Source of the DNA: Lepeophtheirus salmonis
Taxonomy: Eukaryota > Arthropoda > Copepoda > Siphonostomatoida > Caligidae
Direction of reading: 5' to 3'
Length of the DNA: 64,000 bases
Assembly (NCBI RefSeq): GCF_016086655.4
Contig: NC_052138.2
Span: 1,054,001-1,118,000 of the forward strand
Part shown: positions 10,821 to 22,026 of the stretch, piece by piece
Layout of the letters: every line of letters starts with the position of its first letter
Position numbering within the stretch: position 1 is the first letter of the stretch
The notes under the pieces: generated by a model
Seen by the model: only the letters and a program-made list of their open reading frames with translations
Database searches by the model: none
Told to the model about the DNA's origin: nothing
Position numbers and translations under genes: made by a program

Positions 10821-12399
10821 CCCCATGCGTCATATTTAAGTGTACACTCAAAGAAATCCTCACAGAACCAATTGTGATATGAACTTTTGCAAAAATTTTA
10901 AAAGATATTTGAAGCTCAAAGAACAGTCGCAAGAAAGTCTGACCATCGTCAGAAACGAACAGTAAGAACGAAGACTATGATTATACGCGTCAAAAACCGT
11001 TTTGCCATAAATCCAGTCAGGACGATTCGCGGTATGACCAAGAAGATGAATTTGAGTCACGTTACAGTGCGAAGGTTCATTAAAGACAGTGATGAGCAAG
11101 TTAACTGATCTTTTTAATGAGTTAAATTAAAGTTCATTATTATTTTACTTTATTATAACTTGTTGAATTAAAGCTAATTTCGATTTCTATGAAAATTAAA
11201 TAGTTAGGTTAAAGTTAATTTTGAGGGGTTTTTAACTAGTTAATTCTCCTTTGAGTAATTTAAGATAGATTAACTCATACAACCAGGGTTAAGTTGAAAT
11301 TAATTTCGATATTAAAAAATAACAATTTAATTTAATTTCCATTAAGAGACTTATCAAGGCTTGAAAATAAAAGTCTCTCTGGCAGAAATTTTCTCTCCTT
11401 CCAATTGAATAGTCAAGAAAGAAATATAGATTCAAGTTATTACTAAAATGGAAGTCAAAAATAGATAAAATTTTAGATTTTAGTTTCTATCTAATTTTAA
11501 ACTATATGTAAAATTATAAAAATATTGGAGATAAGTTAAAAAAAAATTCTACAACACTGATAAAATATCCTTTTAATTGATTTGATTGGATGACCCAGTT
11601 GAAAAGTTTAATAAAAGAGATAGTGTTGCCACAGTGCTTAACTAAATCATTGGAGAAGTAACGGTTACTTCAAGATAGTTTTTTTAGTATTTCAATTTAG
11701 AATAAAAAAATAAATTTAACTGTAACTAATTAACTCAATCAAGTTAAGTTAAAATTAAGATAATGTAGTTTAAAAAATTAACCAGTTAAGTTAAAAGTTA
11801 ATTTTGATAGATTAAAAATTAACTAATTAATTTGAAACTTAAAATAACGCTGTTTAAATAATTAACTAGTTAAGTTAAAAGTTAATGAACTTAACTCATC
11901 TTAAGTTAAGTTAAGTTGCATTATCATGCCCAACTCTGATTAAAGATGACTAGTGACCAAAGTCTAGAGGAAGTAAGGAGGAAAGACACAACACGAATAC
12001 ACAAAGGAAAAAAACGTTCTCTAGAGCCAAGCTTCTTTTGAATGTGTCCAAGAACATATAGCCTCCCAGTTCCCCCCCATCTTAGTCCTTTGGATTATTT
12101 ATCTAGACAAAGGTCGAGAGAGCTACCTGCAATAAATCTCACGAGTATGTAAGATCTCTGGAGTCCGCCATCAATGCCGTACTTGTCAGAAGACTAAATC
12201 TGTAAGGTTTGTGCGGCCTTCAGGAAGAGAATGGATGTCGTCATTGGGGCAGAGGGAGATATATTGATTAAAAAATGTGTATTTCAGTTATAATCCACTT
12301 AAAATAAACTTAATTAAGCGCATACTGTCTTCACACAAAAGTTTTTAATTAAGTTTGAAAAACAATCTTCAGTGTAAACTTAAATATGACGCATGGGGG
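10821..12399 (+). mobile_element. Tc1/mariner-type element, internally deleted and interrupted by a hAT MITE
   Basis: The left end CCCCATGCGTCATATTTAAG and the reverse complement of the right end CCCCCATGCGTCATATTTAA match over about 30 bp, and both sit next to TA (10819-10820 and 12400-12401), as in Tc1/mariner. The coding remnant includes an N-terminal helix-turn-helix segment (VRTIRGMTKKMNLSHVTVRR, 11014-11073) ending in FIKD. It is cut at 11086 and resumes at 11947 with KSRGSKEERH and, after frame changes, LESAINAVLV and KVCAAFRKRMDVVIGAEGD from the C-terminal tail. The catalytic core is deleted. Removing the inserted MITE and one target copy leaves an element of about 720 bp. Confidence 0.85.
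11087..11938. mobile_element. 852-bp hAT-type MITE with 8-bp target duplication
   Basis: The element starts CAGTGATGAGCAAGTTAACT. The reverse complement of its end starts CAGAGTTGGGCATGATAATG and soon reaches CAACTTAACT. Both begin with the CAG(T/A)G and GGGCA-type motif common at hAT ends. It is flanked by ATTAAAGA on both sides (11079-11086 and 11939-11946), an exact 8-bp duplication as hAT transposases make. The interior is almost entirely GTTAA/TTAAC-rich repeats with no coding capacity, so it is non-autonomous. Confidence 0.88.
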
Positions 12400-13150
12400 T
12401 ATACAACATATTGCCATAGACATATTTTGATCAATTAATGGCTTTGTATTCAAATCTATGGTATGAATTAACATATTGCTAATAATGTTAACTATAGTTT
12501 AGAGCCTTGATTAGATTTTTGTTATTTAGTTTGGCCCCCAATACGACACCTTTAAATGCCATCAAATATATCCATTTTTAAATGTGTAATTGTGACTATG
12601 AGCTTTTGGTATTTTAAATTCAATTTGCTGCGCCTTCATTGGATTAATCAGAAGAATCCTTGGAAATGTACAATTATTATTCGTCTAAGAATATAAATTT
12701 CTAATAGAAACTCAAGCCACAAAACGAATTCCCAGTGTCTATATATCATGATTTAAACCCATTAATTATAAGGTGATGCATCAAAGGTCTGTAGATTGAT
12801 GGGTTCTTGAGTGATACAAAATGAGAAATTTGTCAACTTGAATAATACATATGTAATAAGGGAAAGGATTTCTCTTTCAAGAAACAAATTATATCAAAAG
12901 TATCTTAAAATACAAAGATATTTTAATAAATGAAATTGCCAATGGATATTTAGGATAATTTAATAGAAAGTTTATCCATAACAATGATGAGGGATTCTGG
13001 CTGGATATAGAAATAACATCTCATTCTAATCGAAAAAATTATTGGAAATTTCATCCTTCAAGTATTTGTGAAGAACTTGGTTGAAAGAAATGCATACTTA
13101 GGTATAGACTTAATTGATGATTCATTTATATCGACTAAAATATCATCTTA

Positions 13151-13429
13151 TAGGGAATGTTTGAAGTACTAGCACTAGGGCGCCCTCTATCCAATCTAAA
13201 TCTGACATAATCTCAAATTGTTAACACTAAAAGGAAGTTGTAATTTCTGTCAAGGAATTCAAATGAATCCGCCGTATCATTTTTTTGTTATATAATCTGT
13301 CGTTTGAGCTTGAATTATTCATATTTAATAATGTTTTCAGTCATAATTATCATTTAAAATCCTAGTTTTTCCGCAATACTAGCACCGTACATCAGCAGAA
13401 AAGTCGTGCCGGACGTTAAACATTCCCTA
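13151..13429. mobile_element. ~280-bp MITE-like inverted-repeat element
   Basis: The left end reads TAGGGAATGTTTGAAGTACT and the reverse complement of the right end TAGGGAATGTTTAACGTCCG. Both continue to a (A/G)GCAC motif. The interior is non-coding. The flanks do not show an unambiguous target duplication. Confidence 0.55.
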
Positions 13430-14280
13430 ATTACTACGTTTTTCACTGATCTTAAGACATCATCTTGGGGCTCATATAAGACATTTTTAATATATCAAAT
13501 GATCAAATTTCCATCTTAATCAAATGGCTTTACGAGTATAAAAAGACTTCACACATGCATGAATACTACTTGATGCCAATGATACAAGGTGATATTAGAA
13601 CTATAAAAAATTAATAATCACTGAAAATACTGATAAAATGGTTATTTTTGTATAAATAGATGACATTTTTTATCGATTAGGGAACGGAAAAGTAGGATAA
13701 TAATTAGTTCAAAATATCTTATCCTTTCCATCCTAATTGTTCAATCATTGTTAACAATATGGAAATAAGGTTGTATAGTGATGTAATATCATATTTTAAA
13801 TAGATATTAGGGTCTGTTATCTGTCTACAACTACGCTTTAGACAGATTGATTTATGATTGATAGACCGTAAGGTTTTAAGTTCTTTTATTTGTTGATCTC
13901 ATTTCCCCATTCCAATACACACATAATTAGTTCACTATTTAAATATTTTTTAGATTTGAAAAAAAAAAAAAAGACTTGTACTTAATTGAAAAACATCAAG
14001 GATTTATCAAGCCAATCTTCAAAGTCAATAACAATAAATTGACAACAGATAACTACTGTGGATGCACACATCACGTTTGGTGTAATTCCTATTTGTTTTT
14101 CACAACTATTGTTCATATGATAAAACATGAACCTCCACTCTATAAAATATAGTGTACTTGGCACCCCCCCTCCTTTTAGAAAACTGACAAATTATATTTT
14201 ATAATGATCGTATTTTCAAGTGATGGGGAAATATAAAGAATTCAAGAGCACTGAGATTTAGAGAAAACACTTTCACTTAC

Positions 14281-14819
14281 CCAGACATTGTAGAAGAGGG
14301 TCTTCTCCGATTAGGTTCGGGGGACATAGAGGATCGAGATCCTGTTGTGTTTGAAGAGCCTGATCCAAAACCTCTATCAGGACTAAGAGAATCCCCGCGT
14401 TTTTTTCCTTTTCCAGGAGTGGAAGAGCTCCGACTTCCAACGGAACAGGTGGATGTTTTCTTTTTGGGGACCGAGCATTTTCTAGCAGTATGAAGAGAAC
14501 AGTTGGAGTCAACAGAATAGCTGGAATAAACTTTGGGTTTTCTTTCTCTTCTGGAGGCAGAGGATGCCCTCCCTCCATGGAGAGATGTGGTTGAGCCTCG
14601 AGGAAGTCTTCCATATGTGCCTTCTTCATCCAGAGGATATAAGTGACTTTGTTGACGAGTTAATCCATTTGGAACATGAGGAGTCTGTGTAGGTCCTGCA
14701 GGGGCGGAACGTCTTCTTCCGTCAGGGTTTTCATACTCCCCCATTTCTGCAGATGGGATCATGTATCTGGGTGACGGAAGAGAGTGAGCCCTTCGGGCCT
14801 TTTGATAAACTTCAGGCAT
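14281..14819 (-). CDS. Ser/Arg/Pro-rich host protein, 5' coding exon
   Basis: Read on the minus strand, an ATG at 14819 opens a 539-bp frame (179 codons plus two bases) that ends in TCTGG followed by GTAAGTG, a strong splice donor. The frame has an in-frame TAG 12 bases upstream of the ATG, so this ATG is the likely start. An AG at that TAG could also be a 5'UTR splice acceptor. The product is low in hydrophobic residues and has no signal peptide or membrane segment. It carries basic-Ser motifs of the kind basophilic kinases use (RRAHSLP near residue 9, RRRSAP near 35), a KPKVYSSYS stretch near 95, and a Ser/Gly/Arg-rich end with RRRPSSTMSG. The exon is visibly richer in G+C than the surrounding DNA and contains no transposon motifs. 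It joins in phase to 2793-3087. I do not recognise the family; a cytoskeletal or scaffold protein is possible but unproven. Confidence 0.72.
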
Positions 14820-15355
14820 TTTATTCTTCTAATCAGTGATATCAATTATATGATGAAGTAATGTTTTTTGTAATATATATTGGTTTTGAGTTGAGCCAAG
14901 AGCCACTTCTACGAGGCGAATGAATAAAATAATACTTTTAGGGAAAATTATCCCAAACATTTCATTTCTGCTTAAAAGAGGAGAGCGCGCAAATATCCGT
15001 CATAGCGCCCATAGATTTAAGCTAATGCCTTTTAATATATATGCCTATTATGTAAAGAAAAATAGGCCTTACGAAAAACTCAACTGCATAATATATCGGT
15101 ATATACATACATACATGTATTATACAACACCCACGCTAAAAATGTATCAAGATATATATATTATTAAGCTTAAAAGTCTAGACCTTAAATCATAATTCGA
15201 TCATCTTTGTCATAAGAAACGAATCTGCTCATTGAACCCTCTTTTGACTTTTTTTTCTTTCTTTTTTTGCAAGAACATTCCACTAACAAATAAGGATTAT
15301 CACAATAGCCATCCCATATCATAAAATAGAAAGTTGATATGGGGAATATACTACG
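14820..15355. promoter_or_regulatory. Upstream region of the host gene, 5'UTR or intron; no promoter proven
   Basis: On the minus strand this precedes the ATG at 14819. TATATATTAC at about 14880 and TTGATATCACTGATTAG just before the exon could be a TATA-like element or a branch/acceptor region. The sequence does not decide between them. A 91-codon plus-strand frame here has no family features. Confidence 0.25.
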
Positions 15356-15356
15356 G

Positions 15357-15798
15357 GGAGTCCGCAGGGGAGGGTTAGAAGGGATGTAGCCTCTCGCAAA
15401 ATGAAGGAATTTTAGTTTTTATTAGAAAATTTAATATGTATTTTTTTTTCCAAAAAATTAAGTTAACTTTTCAAATATTTTTGCGTAATTTTTTTTTTTT
15501 AAATTTGTTTTCATACAAATGCGAACAGATGCATATTATTCAATTTTTTTGTGAATCTTTATGAATTTTTGAAATAATTTTTGAACAGCTATGAATTTTT
15601 GAAATAATTTTTGAACAGCTGTGATTTTTTGAATTTTTCGTGAATCTCTGTTTATTTTTCAATTAAAAAAAAAAAAATTAGTATCAGAAAAACTTTTCCA
15701 TAAAAATTGTTGTGGATTTAAAAAAAAATTTCCAACAAAATTTACTAATAAACCAAGCCTCCCCCCCCCCACACACAAAAGTATATATACGGATGCCC
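15357..15798. mobile_element. AT-rich MITE-like repeat, GCGTCCGCAGG family
   Basis: GGGGAGTCCGCAGGGGAGGG at the left and CGGATGCCCCTG at the right are degenerate inverted ends. The interior is T-rich on the left and A-rich on the right with TGAATTTTTGAAATAATTTT repeated. A C-run at 15761-15770 mirrors the G-run seen in other copies. Confidence 0.5.
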
Positions 15799-16186
15799 CT
15801 GAACGGAGATATCAAACTATAAAAGAGTAATTTAAACTTTTTGTACATGAACAAGCAACGAGGTAAATATTACTGCAATGAATCATTTGTTAATAGGAAA
15901 CACACGTAAAATAAATAATTAAACATTCAATTACAAGTCATGAGGCAAATTAAATAGCTTCACACCTTTTGTCAAACATGAAGGGGTTTTTCCGGTAGAA
16001 TAATTAATGGAAAAATTACTACATCTTTTTTTCCTCTTTTTTGTAGGGTTATATCAAACACACAAAATAAACCGTGTATATTGATCTCAGCTGTTGATGT
16101 TTCTGAAGTTTCAAAAAAGAGTGTGAATCAAATTTATATTCTTCTATAAAGTATCAACAGTAGTTGTATGTATATATGTATGAAGT

Positions 16187-17912
16187 ATAGGTGGATCCGG
16201 CTAGAAAATATCGGAGTTTGGGCTATGTCGGGATACGCAGTGGGGGGTTTCGGGCCAATCACTGGGATTTCGGGCCAAAACATGATACAATTAATTTGTT
16301 ACACCACTGGTACGTGCAAATGAATGAAAATGAAAACTTTTTTTAATCAAGTCAACGACGATGGCTGATGAGCGGAAGAGGATTGAGGTAGCTTCACTAC
16401 TGCACGCCAGACTCCTCTTCGCTGATGTCATACTAGAGCACCCCAGGCTAAACTTTTTCGAGTCCAAAAGTGCCTATATGACATCTCAATATGACCACAA
16501 AGCCCAAGAGTGGTAGACCAAAAAAAAAAGAAGAGGATTCAAATGAGGTCATGGAAGCAAAATTGGACCCATCTGGCTCACAACGGGCTACAATCTAACT
16601 GCAAACGACTATTTGGATAAATTAAAGGACTTGTTACGGTCATAGGACTTGGAAATGGTCAAATGATCCAAATTCGTGTTCCAGCATGATGGTGCTCCGG
16701 CACACACTACCAACTTGAATCAAAAGTTGTTGGCCAACAACATGCAATTCTGGTGCAAGAGCTTTTGGCCACCACAAAGCTCAGATCCCAATCCTCTGGA
16801 TTACTCTGTCTTGTGGCACATCGTGAGTCAGGCCTGTCAAGTGCGCCTTCCAAATATTGACGCCCTTAAGGCCTCTGTCGACCATGCCTGGGCAGCAATG
16901 TCCAAGGACTACCTTGTTAGGGTATGCTCGGGCTTCCAGCGCCATCTGGAGGACGTATTGGAAGCTAATAGTGGCCATATTGGATAATTATATAGAAAAT
17001 CATATACTAACATCCTTTTGTTATATTAGAATAAAGAAAAAATGTCTTTAAAATGTATATATCTGTTTTATTATTTGTCCCTAAATAGTCTCTATTATTT
17101 TGCACGGACTGGTATATACTCCTGAGACCTAAATATATTTAAAACATAAGCATGTAATAACTAATGCATGAAATCAAATACCCCACTTTTAATTTAATAG
17201 AAAGGCATTAATTTTGGACCTTTACATCTTGATAAACTTATTTTAATGTGTTTTTTGACTTTTCAATCTTGCAAGGTTGGTTGATTAGACATTTTAGGTG
17301 TTCAATGTTTGTTGGTACGAAATCAATCATGCAAATACGATGCAGTGGAGAACACCCTCTCTGATGGAACAGACGAAAAATAAGAGCAAATCTTATTCGG
17401 CCTTCGTAGAGCCACCAAGGCAGAGGATTTGAAGTTTTAGGCTGTAGCGGAATGTCGAAATAATTTTTGGTATCAATTCCTGAATAAGAGAGTTTTGAAA
17501 TTTCCTTCTTTCAGTGGAGTTAATTTCTCCGTCAAATTAACTCCACAAAATCGAAGATTTTCATATAGTTTGATAAATTATGAAATTAATTGTTCCACAG
17601 CTCTTCGTTTGATCACTTTCTCCTTGAATATCTGTCTTTAAGACTTGTGTCAAGAGGAGTTTAAATAGCCAAAATATTCATCTTTTCTAATTTGTAAGAG
17701 TAAAACTTACAAATAATCAATAACGTAATCGTCAGCTTATTTTTCATAATGTGTCTTATCGAACATGACACCATCGATTAGTTTTTAAATAATTTTTTTC
17801 ATTAGAAATACATTTTGGACTGAAAGGTTCGGGCAACGGGCTTTTCGGTTTGGAAAAATGAGGTTTGGATGGAGGGATTTCGGGCTCGTGCCTAGACCAA
17901 ATCCACCTTTAA
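16187..17912. mobile_element. 1.7-kb hAT-like element with 8-bp duplication, carrying a nested maT element
   Basis: The ends read ATAGGTGGATCCGG and (reverse complement of the right end) TTAAAGGTGGATTTGG. TATGAAGT is present directly outside both ends (16179-16186 and 17913-17920), an exact 8-bp duplication. Sub-terminal TTTCGGGCC and CGGGCTC motifs occur on both sides. No hAT transposase frame was recognised. The segment 16302 to about 17114 is a later maT-like insertion. Confidence 0.65.
16302..17114 (+). mobile_element. maT-like (about DD37D) element, internally deleted
   Basis: The left end (CACCACTGGTACGTGCAAAT) and right end (reverse complement TACCAGTCCGTGCAAAATAA) are a diverged inverted pair next to TA. 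The start of a transposase is at 16360 (MADERKRIEVASLLHARLLF), then a rearranged stretch with a stop. A catalytic segment at 16676-16986 reads FQHDGAPAHTTN (second Asp), WPPQSSDPNPLDY (third Asp, 36 residues later) and a terminal NSGHIG. The DDE core lacks its first Asp region, so it is inactive. It lies inside the hAT-like element 16187-17912. Confidence 0.75.
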
Positions 17913-17920
17913 TATGAAGT

Positions 17921-18328
17921 AAAAAAAATATTGGGATTTTTGTTCAAAATTGTTTTTATGTTGACGCTCTATTATAAATGATAATATATATGCGATTTAA
18001 AAGGAAATAGAGTTAAATAGACTTTAACGTTTTATTAATAATACTTCTACATAACTAATAATTATGAATTCAAAGGTAAAATGATTTGGCAATTATGTCT
18101 GAAAAAATATCATTCTCATGATTTTTGAATTAGTTTATATGATGTGTCTAAATCTTAAGTAGGTTATAAAATCGTGATAAAAACAATAATAATTGTAATA
18201 ATATCAATGGCTGTTCAATGGTCTGAGGAGTATGTACCTAAAGTAAGCATATGGTCAAACAACATATGGCACATACATAAAATTGAGCCGTCCAAACGTA
18301 TTCGTACCTTTCCAATATTTGTCATATA
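17921..18328. other. No gene seen
   Basis: AT-rich spacer between the hAT-like element and the maT element. A 61-codon frame has no features. Confidence 0.4.
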
Positions 18329-18330
18329 TA

Positions 18331-19535
18331 CCGGGCCGTGCAAAATTATTTACCGATGATGTAAATATACTTTTTAAGAGGTTTTGTGGCAACCAATCTG
18401 ATTGTTTCGTATTTTTACTGTTAAAATAAACAAAAATCCTTCCTGTGAGAGCCTAACAACTTCCACACGTGAGACCATGTCCAATCAGGAAACAAAGAGG
18501 ATAGAAATTGCAGCCCTCCTCCGAGCGGGAGTGCCTCATAACAATATTAAGGAACTGGTTGGGGCCTCGTTGAAGACAATTTACAACGTTTCCAAGCGTT
18601 TGGAGGCTGGGGGTGATCTAAAGCATTCCCCTGGGACTGGCAGGAAGCCCACTGTCTCAACAAGGCAAGTAAAGGCAGTGTTCAAGAGGACTCCCAACAG
18701 GTCCATTGCCGACATGGCCAGAAAGATGGGAACGTCGAGATCAACTGTTTCAAGGGCATTGAAAAGGGCTGGAGGAAAGTCCATGAGGCGTACTGAACGC
18801 CCTCTGCTAACTGAAAGTCAGCGAGAAGTCAGACTTGAGCGTGCCAGAAAATCTTGAATGATATCAAGAGCTCATCTGGACGCATCATCATTTTTTCAGA
18901 TGAGAAAACTTTTACGATCGATCCTGTTTTCAACAGGCAAAATGACCGTGTTGTGAGCTTTGGAGATGTGCAAGATAAGCACCGCTATGTGGCAACAACA
19001 AAGCACCCTGCTTCGGTGATGATGTTGGGTCTTGTGGCCTCCAACGGGAAGGCCATGAAGCCAAGGTCCTTCCGTGGATCAAATCCATAGTCGGCAACTC
19101 TCCTTGGGGTTTTTCAACAAGATGGAGCACCTGCCCACGCTTCCAAGAAATTTCAAGAGTGGCTCAAGGACAACATGAACTTTTGGCCCAAGGAATACTG
19201 GCCCCTCAGAGCCCAGATCTGAACCCACTAGACTTCTCTATCTAGGCGCACGTGGAGCCCAAGGCCTGCAAAAAACTACACAAGAACATAAATGCCTTAA
19301 AGGCTGCTTTCAACAAGGCCTGGGCCTCCATGGACGCCGATTACATCCAGCAAGTCTGTGGCAGCTTCAGACGTCGCCTGACCAGTGTCATTGAGTCAAA
19401 TGGTGGCTACATTGATTAAATTTGATCACAAACTATTTTATTATTCTAAAAATGTATGAATAATTGTTTCGAAATGTCATTATTGTCCGCGATATGTTCT
19501 GAACAAAAATCGGTAAATAATTCTGTACGGCCCGG
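18331..19535 (+). mobile_element. Nearly full-length maT-like Tc1/mariner element
   Basis: The ends CCGGGCCGTGCAAAATTATT and (reverse complement of the right end) CCGGGCCGTACAGAATTATT agree at 18 of 20 bases and continue in ACCGAT. Both are flanked by TA (18329-18330, 19536-19537). The 1205-bp length suits a one-gene element. The transposase remnant fills 18478-19419. This is the most complete element in the window. Confidence 0.92.
18478..19419 (+). pseudogene. maT-like transposase, full span but frameshifted
   Basis: The frame starts at MSNQETKRIEIAALLRAGVP. A bipartite helix-turn-helix occupies about the first 110 residues (ASLKTIYNVSKRLEAG, then GTSRSTVSRALKRAGGKS). A one-base shift near 18850 leads into SSGRIIIFSDEKTFTID (first Asp) and RQNDRVVS. 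Further shifts near 19060-19110 lead to FQQDGAPAHASKKFQEW (second Asp), and another near 19205 to SPDLNPLDFSI (third Asp, about 36 residues on). A TAG at 19243-19245 sits where a Trp codon is usual. The tail ends NGGYID and TAA. At least four lesions make it non-functional as read. Confidence 0.88.
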
Positions 19536-19657
19536 TATATCGGAAATCTTTAACAATTGCTTTTAATTTTCCTATTAGTAATGTTTTTCATAGTAATTAC
19601 TATTTATCGACTAAAAATATCAACTTCCTATTTAAAATATTTTTTATGACTCGAAAA

Positions 19658-20946
19658 CAATTTTTGTTCGTTTCAAAAGTATTCGTACACCTTCAAAAAG
19701 GTCAAAATTACAAACACATTTCCTGTGTTTTTTTATAATGGTGAAGTCTGGAAAGATTAAGGGACTTCTATAAAGTACTTGAGAGAGATCAAGAATTTCC
19801 TTCAACTATCTTCTAAGGTATAAAAGCGTGATGTCCAAATTTCTTGCTTCAGCCTTATTCAACACTCAACATGACCAAGGAGTACAGCGATGACATCCGC
19901 CAGCTTGTAGTCAATTGACCTAATCAAAGCGACAGCAACAAAGACATTCCCATCATGACCAAATTCAAAAGAATTGGCCATGTCAAGAATCTTCTTCGAC
20001 ATGGTAGGAAGTTCAAGCTGAGCTCAACATAAGTGAGATATGCAGTCCGAGAAGTTTCCAAAAATCCAACAACAACTCTCAGATCCATTCACCAGGGGTT
20101 GAAAGTAACATGAACTTTGGTTGAACAATTATTTATGCAAAGGGTTTTGGACAAGAATGGGCTCTGGGTATGTGTGCCAAGAAATACTCAACTCCTCAAG
20201 AGTTGGCAAATAAAGGCCATGCTGTAGTATGCCAATTACCACATAGTTGGTGAACTTAACTTTTATTCTAACCGTGAAGCACAGGTGTGGAAGCATCGTG
20301 ATTTCTGCTTGTTTTGCTGCCCATCAAACTGGAGAACTTCAAAAAATGGATGGCACCTTGAGCAGGACGAGATACTCTTTACATGTATCTGAACTAATCA
20401 GCAAAGATGCATAATACATGGGTGGTTCCAGCAAGACAATGATCCTAAGCAAACATCCGATAAAGTTCAAGAATGGCTCAATACGCATTAGATTAGGGTA
20501 ATAGACTGGCCAGTCCAAAATACTGACCTTAAACTTATTGAGAATCTATGGACTACATAAAAAAAACAGTGTGGAACATACATTCAACAAATATCGATGA
20601 TCTTTGGAGATTACGTCATGAAGATTAGGCCAAAATCGATCCCAGTGTTTGCCTCGAATTGGGTAAGGACTTATATTAACCGCATTCAATATTTGGAGAA
20701 AGCCAGAGGCCATGTTACAAAGTATTAAGACATTTTGCTCTTTTTTGTATGAATACTTATGAAACGCCTAAAATGATATTTTCTGAATTTACTCCGAAAA
20801 ATGAATAAATTATTATTTTTTAAAAAGTTCAGAGTAGTTTTTGATGGACTATGGATATTCTAAATGAGTTTGTAGATCCAGTTTGTACATCTAATTATGT
20901 TTTATTAGCATTTCTGTGAGGGTACAAATAGTTTTGGGCTCAACTG
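19658..20946 (+). mobile_element. Tc1 (DD34E) element, heavily decayed
   Basis: The right end (reverse complement CAGTTGAGCCCAAAACTATT, followed by TGTAC) resembles the left end near 19658-19688 (CGTTTCAAAAGTATTCGTAC). A transposase start MTKEYSDDIRQLVV lies at 19871. WFQQDNDPKQTSDKVQEWL with a later LIENLW gives 34 residues between Asp and Glu, the Tc1 DD34E spacing. The end reads INRIQYLEKARGHVTKY. Many stops and shifts break it. It sits about 120 bp after the maT element, adjacent rather than nested. Confidence 0.82.
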
Positions 20947-21204
20947 TAAGTATGTTGTTTGAGGAAGTTGATGAAAAGGTCTACCTTAGGTTAGATTTTG
21001 GCTCAAAAGGGAATAATGGAAAATAAGGAGCCTTGAGTTGAATTGTGTAGTTATTAAAGTAGAAGAAGAAGATATAACCACTATATTTTTCTGTGAATGC
21101 CTATGAATTTTTGAATTTATTTATTCTTCAAATTTAATTTGTGGAATAAAAAAAAAAAAATTATTTACAAAAATTTATTTTTCTCTGAATGGATTTTGAA
21201 TTTT

Positions 21205-21400
21205 TGAGAAGGATTTACAATTATAACTCCACAACAAATCCTCAGGCTTACTTTTTTGAGCACACACCAATGTTCAATCAGGTTATGAATATAATTGAAT
21301 CTATTTAGGAAAGGATTTCACTACTCAGGAATTAAATAATAATGACAAATGCTAGGGAAAAGAAAGAAAACAAAAACAACCGGGAGAGCTAAAAAAATAA
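21205..21400 (+). mobile_element. Family B repeat, 5'-truncated copy
   Basis: It starts within GATTTACAATTATAACTCCA, continues CAACAAATCCTCAGGCTTAC and AATATAATTGAATCTATTTAGG, and ends near GATTTGTATCACTGG. The head block is missing. Confidence 0.6.
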
Positions 21401-22025
21401 GAGGATTTGTATCACTGGCGATCGACCATACTCTGACTAATTGAGGATTTGCTAGGGAGTAGGGACTTCATTCCAAGATTGATATTAATTTTTACTTGTA
21501 ATGTCAAACTACAAGTATTCATTTGGTAACACTATCTGTTGAAATTGATATGAAAATGAAAGATGCGCTCTTTTTTTAAATTTCAATTGAAAGGGGATTA
21601 TTTATTTCCTCAGGCTGTTATCATTGAAGAGAGAAAAATAAGTCCAAATTAATCACTAGTGCTTAAATGACAAATAGTAACTGAGTATTTGTTGTGTGGT
21701 TATAAGACTAAAAAAGTGTTGTTTAGTTAAATGGCAATTTGTTCTTGCTCATCAGTGAACAATTTCCAACAATTAATGAATAGTATTCATTCCATAGTAT
21801 GGAAGAAGTGGGTCAGAATTGCCAAACTATCAACTGATTTTGGGGCTTTTTCAGTTTCTTTTCGGAAGCAATCATTCATTATTTTCCTTGTTTTTAGTTT
21901 CTTTAATCTTAGGTAGGAGTGAAGAAAATTAAAAAGAGGAAGCTAGGACCAATAACTTCTTGAATGGCAAAAAGATTGGACTGATAAAAAAAAAAGAAGG
22001 AACGGGTAAAAAGAAAGGAATTGGG
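21400..22025. other. No gene seen
   Basis: AT-rich DNA. The 61-codon plus frame at 21731 has no recognised features. Confidence 0.35.
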
Positions 22026-22026
22026 C

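Larger units (their letters stand above)
3088..14280 (-). other. Predicted 11.2-kb intron, transposon-rich
   Basis: This is the interval between donor GTAAGTG at 14280 and acceptor TTAATAG ending at 3088 on the minus strand. It holds the transposon relics listed separately. The stretches 3220-3840, 4230-4750, 7535-9640, 12410-13150 and 13431-14275 are AT-rich sequence in which I found no gene. An additional internal exon of the host gene cannot be excluded by eye. Confidence 0.5.

Noticed and set aside
14273..14629. 118-codon overlapping minus-strand frame
   Set aside because: It overlaps the 180-codon frame in another register, lacks splice-phase support and is Pro/Leu-biased as expected for a shadow of a Ser/Pro/Arg-rich exon.
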